DNA of 37,104 nucleotides, taken from the NCBI GenBank assembly GCA_016870935.1, contig VGAB01000006.1, forward strand, positions 1-37,104, written 5' to 3'. Positions 35,014-37,104 of this stretch are shown in pieces. The DNA comes from Actinomycetota bacterium (GTDB lineage Bacteria > Actinomycetota > Acidimicrobiia > Acidimicrobiales > Ilumatobacteraceae). Under the pieces are notes generated by a model that was given only the letters and a program-made list of their open reading frames with translations, was not told the DNA's origin and made no database searches. The translations under genes were made by a program, and so were the position numbers. Every line of letters starts with the position of its first letter. The stretch's first letter is position 1.

Positions 35014-35307
35014 ATGAACCTAAAGCCACTTGATGACCGGATTGTGGTCAAGCCGAACGAAGCCGAAAAGACGACCGCCTCTGGCCTCGTGATTCCAGAC
35101 ACCGCCAAAGAAAAGCCGCAAGAGGGCACCGTTGTCGCCGTCGGCCCGGGCCGCTGGAGCGACGACACCGGCAAGCACACGCCGCTCGACATCAAAGTTG
35201 GCGATGTGGTTCTGTATTCGAAATACGGTGGCACCGAAGTTTCACACAAGGGTGACGATCTTTTGATTCTCACCAGCCGCGACGTGTTGGCGATCGTTTC
35301 AAAATAA
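35014..35307 (+). CDS. groES: Co-chaperonin GroES
   Basis: GroES caps the GroEL ring. The 97-residue product begins [20 protein letters not shown], with the mobile loop [19 protein letters not shown] and the end [13 protein letters not shown]...YLIL-like [13 protein letters not shown]. An AAGGAACC site precedes the ATG. It lies 55 bases after the CIRCE element and 15 before groEL. Confidence 0.97.
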   Translation: MNLKPLDDRIVVKPNEAEKTTASGLVIPDTAKEKPQEGTVVAVGPGRWSDDTGKHTPLDIKVGDVVLYSKYGGTEVSHKGDDLLILTSRDVLAIVSK

Positions 35308-36960
<1,653 letters not shown>

Positions 36961-36972
36961 GCCATAGCTTCT

Positions 36973-37104
36973 TTGCAAAGAGGTTTTTGGTTACATCAGA
37001 TTGTCGAGTATCTGATCGCGGCGGCGCTCATTTTGATGAGCGCGCAGTCGCGACACTCGTTCGTCGTGGCGGGTTATGGCATCGCCTTGTTGATCAACGT
37101 GGCG
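36973..37104 (+). CDS. Start of a possible membrane protein (partial)
   Basis: From a TTG at 36973 the frame stays open for 44 codons to the right edge, giving L/M-QRGFWLHQIVEYLIAAALIL and then a second hydrophobic stretch (VVAGYGIALLINVA). Two membrane segments are likely. No Shine-Dalgarno sequence precedes the TTG, and it starts 12 bases after groEL, so the start is unsure. I do not recognise the family. Confidence 0.4.
   Translation, partial: MQRGFWLHQIVEYLIAAALILMSAQSRHSFVVAGYGIALLINVA

Noticed and set aside
36970-36981. Perfect 12-base palindrome TCTTTGCAAAGA after groEL as terminator or operator
   Set aside because: As a hairpin it would have at most a 4-bp stem around a 4-base loop, and a single palindrome of this size can occur by chance.

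Overview
The window is a dense, almost entirely plus-strand stretch of core bacterial chromosome. It runs through the str, S10, spc and alpha ribosomal-protein operons, then rplM-rpsI, then a peptidoglycan-precursor and tRNA-modification cluster, and ends at groES-groEL. Gene order, moderately high GC, GTG/TTG starts, four-base ATGA/GTGA stop-start overlaps and the glmM-glmS-acpS-alr-tsaE-tsaB-rimI-tsaD-groESL order all suggest Actinobacteriota. My best guess is an Acidimicrobiia/Ilumatobacter-like lineage, but this rests on gestalt and not on a database search. I see no rRNA, tRNA, CRISPR array, IS element or phage gene, and no gene-free stretch longer than 300 bases.

Layout: 1-127, the 3' end of a gene that is probably rpoC. 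251-4444, rpsL-rpsG-fusA-tuf. 4467-4781, rpsJ. 4845-6035, an HtrA-type membrane serine protease inserted into the S10 operon. 6036-6293, an untranslated leader with a strong hairpin. 6294-15675, rplC-D-W-B, rpsS, rplV, rpsC, rplP, rpmC, rpsQ, rplN-X-E, rpsZ, rpsH, rplF-R, rpsE, rpmD, rplO. 15721-20970, secY, adk, infA, rpmJ, rpsM-K-D, rpoA, rplQ (no map gene between adk and infA). 20985-22901, truA and a GT4 glycosyltransferase. 23034-23902, rplM-rpsI. 23906-34915, glmM, a giant 1136-residue GlmS-like protein, acpS, alr, tsaE, tsaB, rimI, tsaD, dusB, maf. 34932-34958, a CIRCE operator. 35014-36960, groES-groEL. 36973-end, the start of a possible membrane protein.

Functionally, the first 23 kb builds the ribosome, the RNA polymerase alpha subunit, translation factors and the Sec channel. 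GlmM and GlmS would interconvert glucosamine phosphates toward UDP-GlcNAc, and Alr supplies D-alanine for the wall. TsaE, TsaB and TsaD make the t6A modification, with RimI encoded between TsaB and TsaD. GroES/GroEL fold proteins under probable HrcA/CIRCE heat-shock control.

The most unusual items are: (i) the giant GlmS, with about 140 extra residues inside its glutaminase domain, a poor match to the catalytic C-terminal tail, and about 300 uncharacterised C-terminal residues; (ii) the htrA insertion that splits rpsJ from rplC, with its own apparent leaderless promoter and a long structured leader before rplC; (iii) a glycosyltransferase in the ribosomal cluster whose motifs recall cyanobacterial pteridine glucosyltransferases; (iv) a native arginine at S12 position 88, a known streptomycin-resistance position; (v) low-complexity extensions on S19, S5, L30, L22 and S3.
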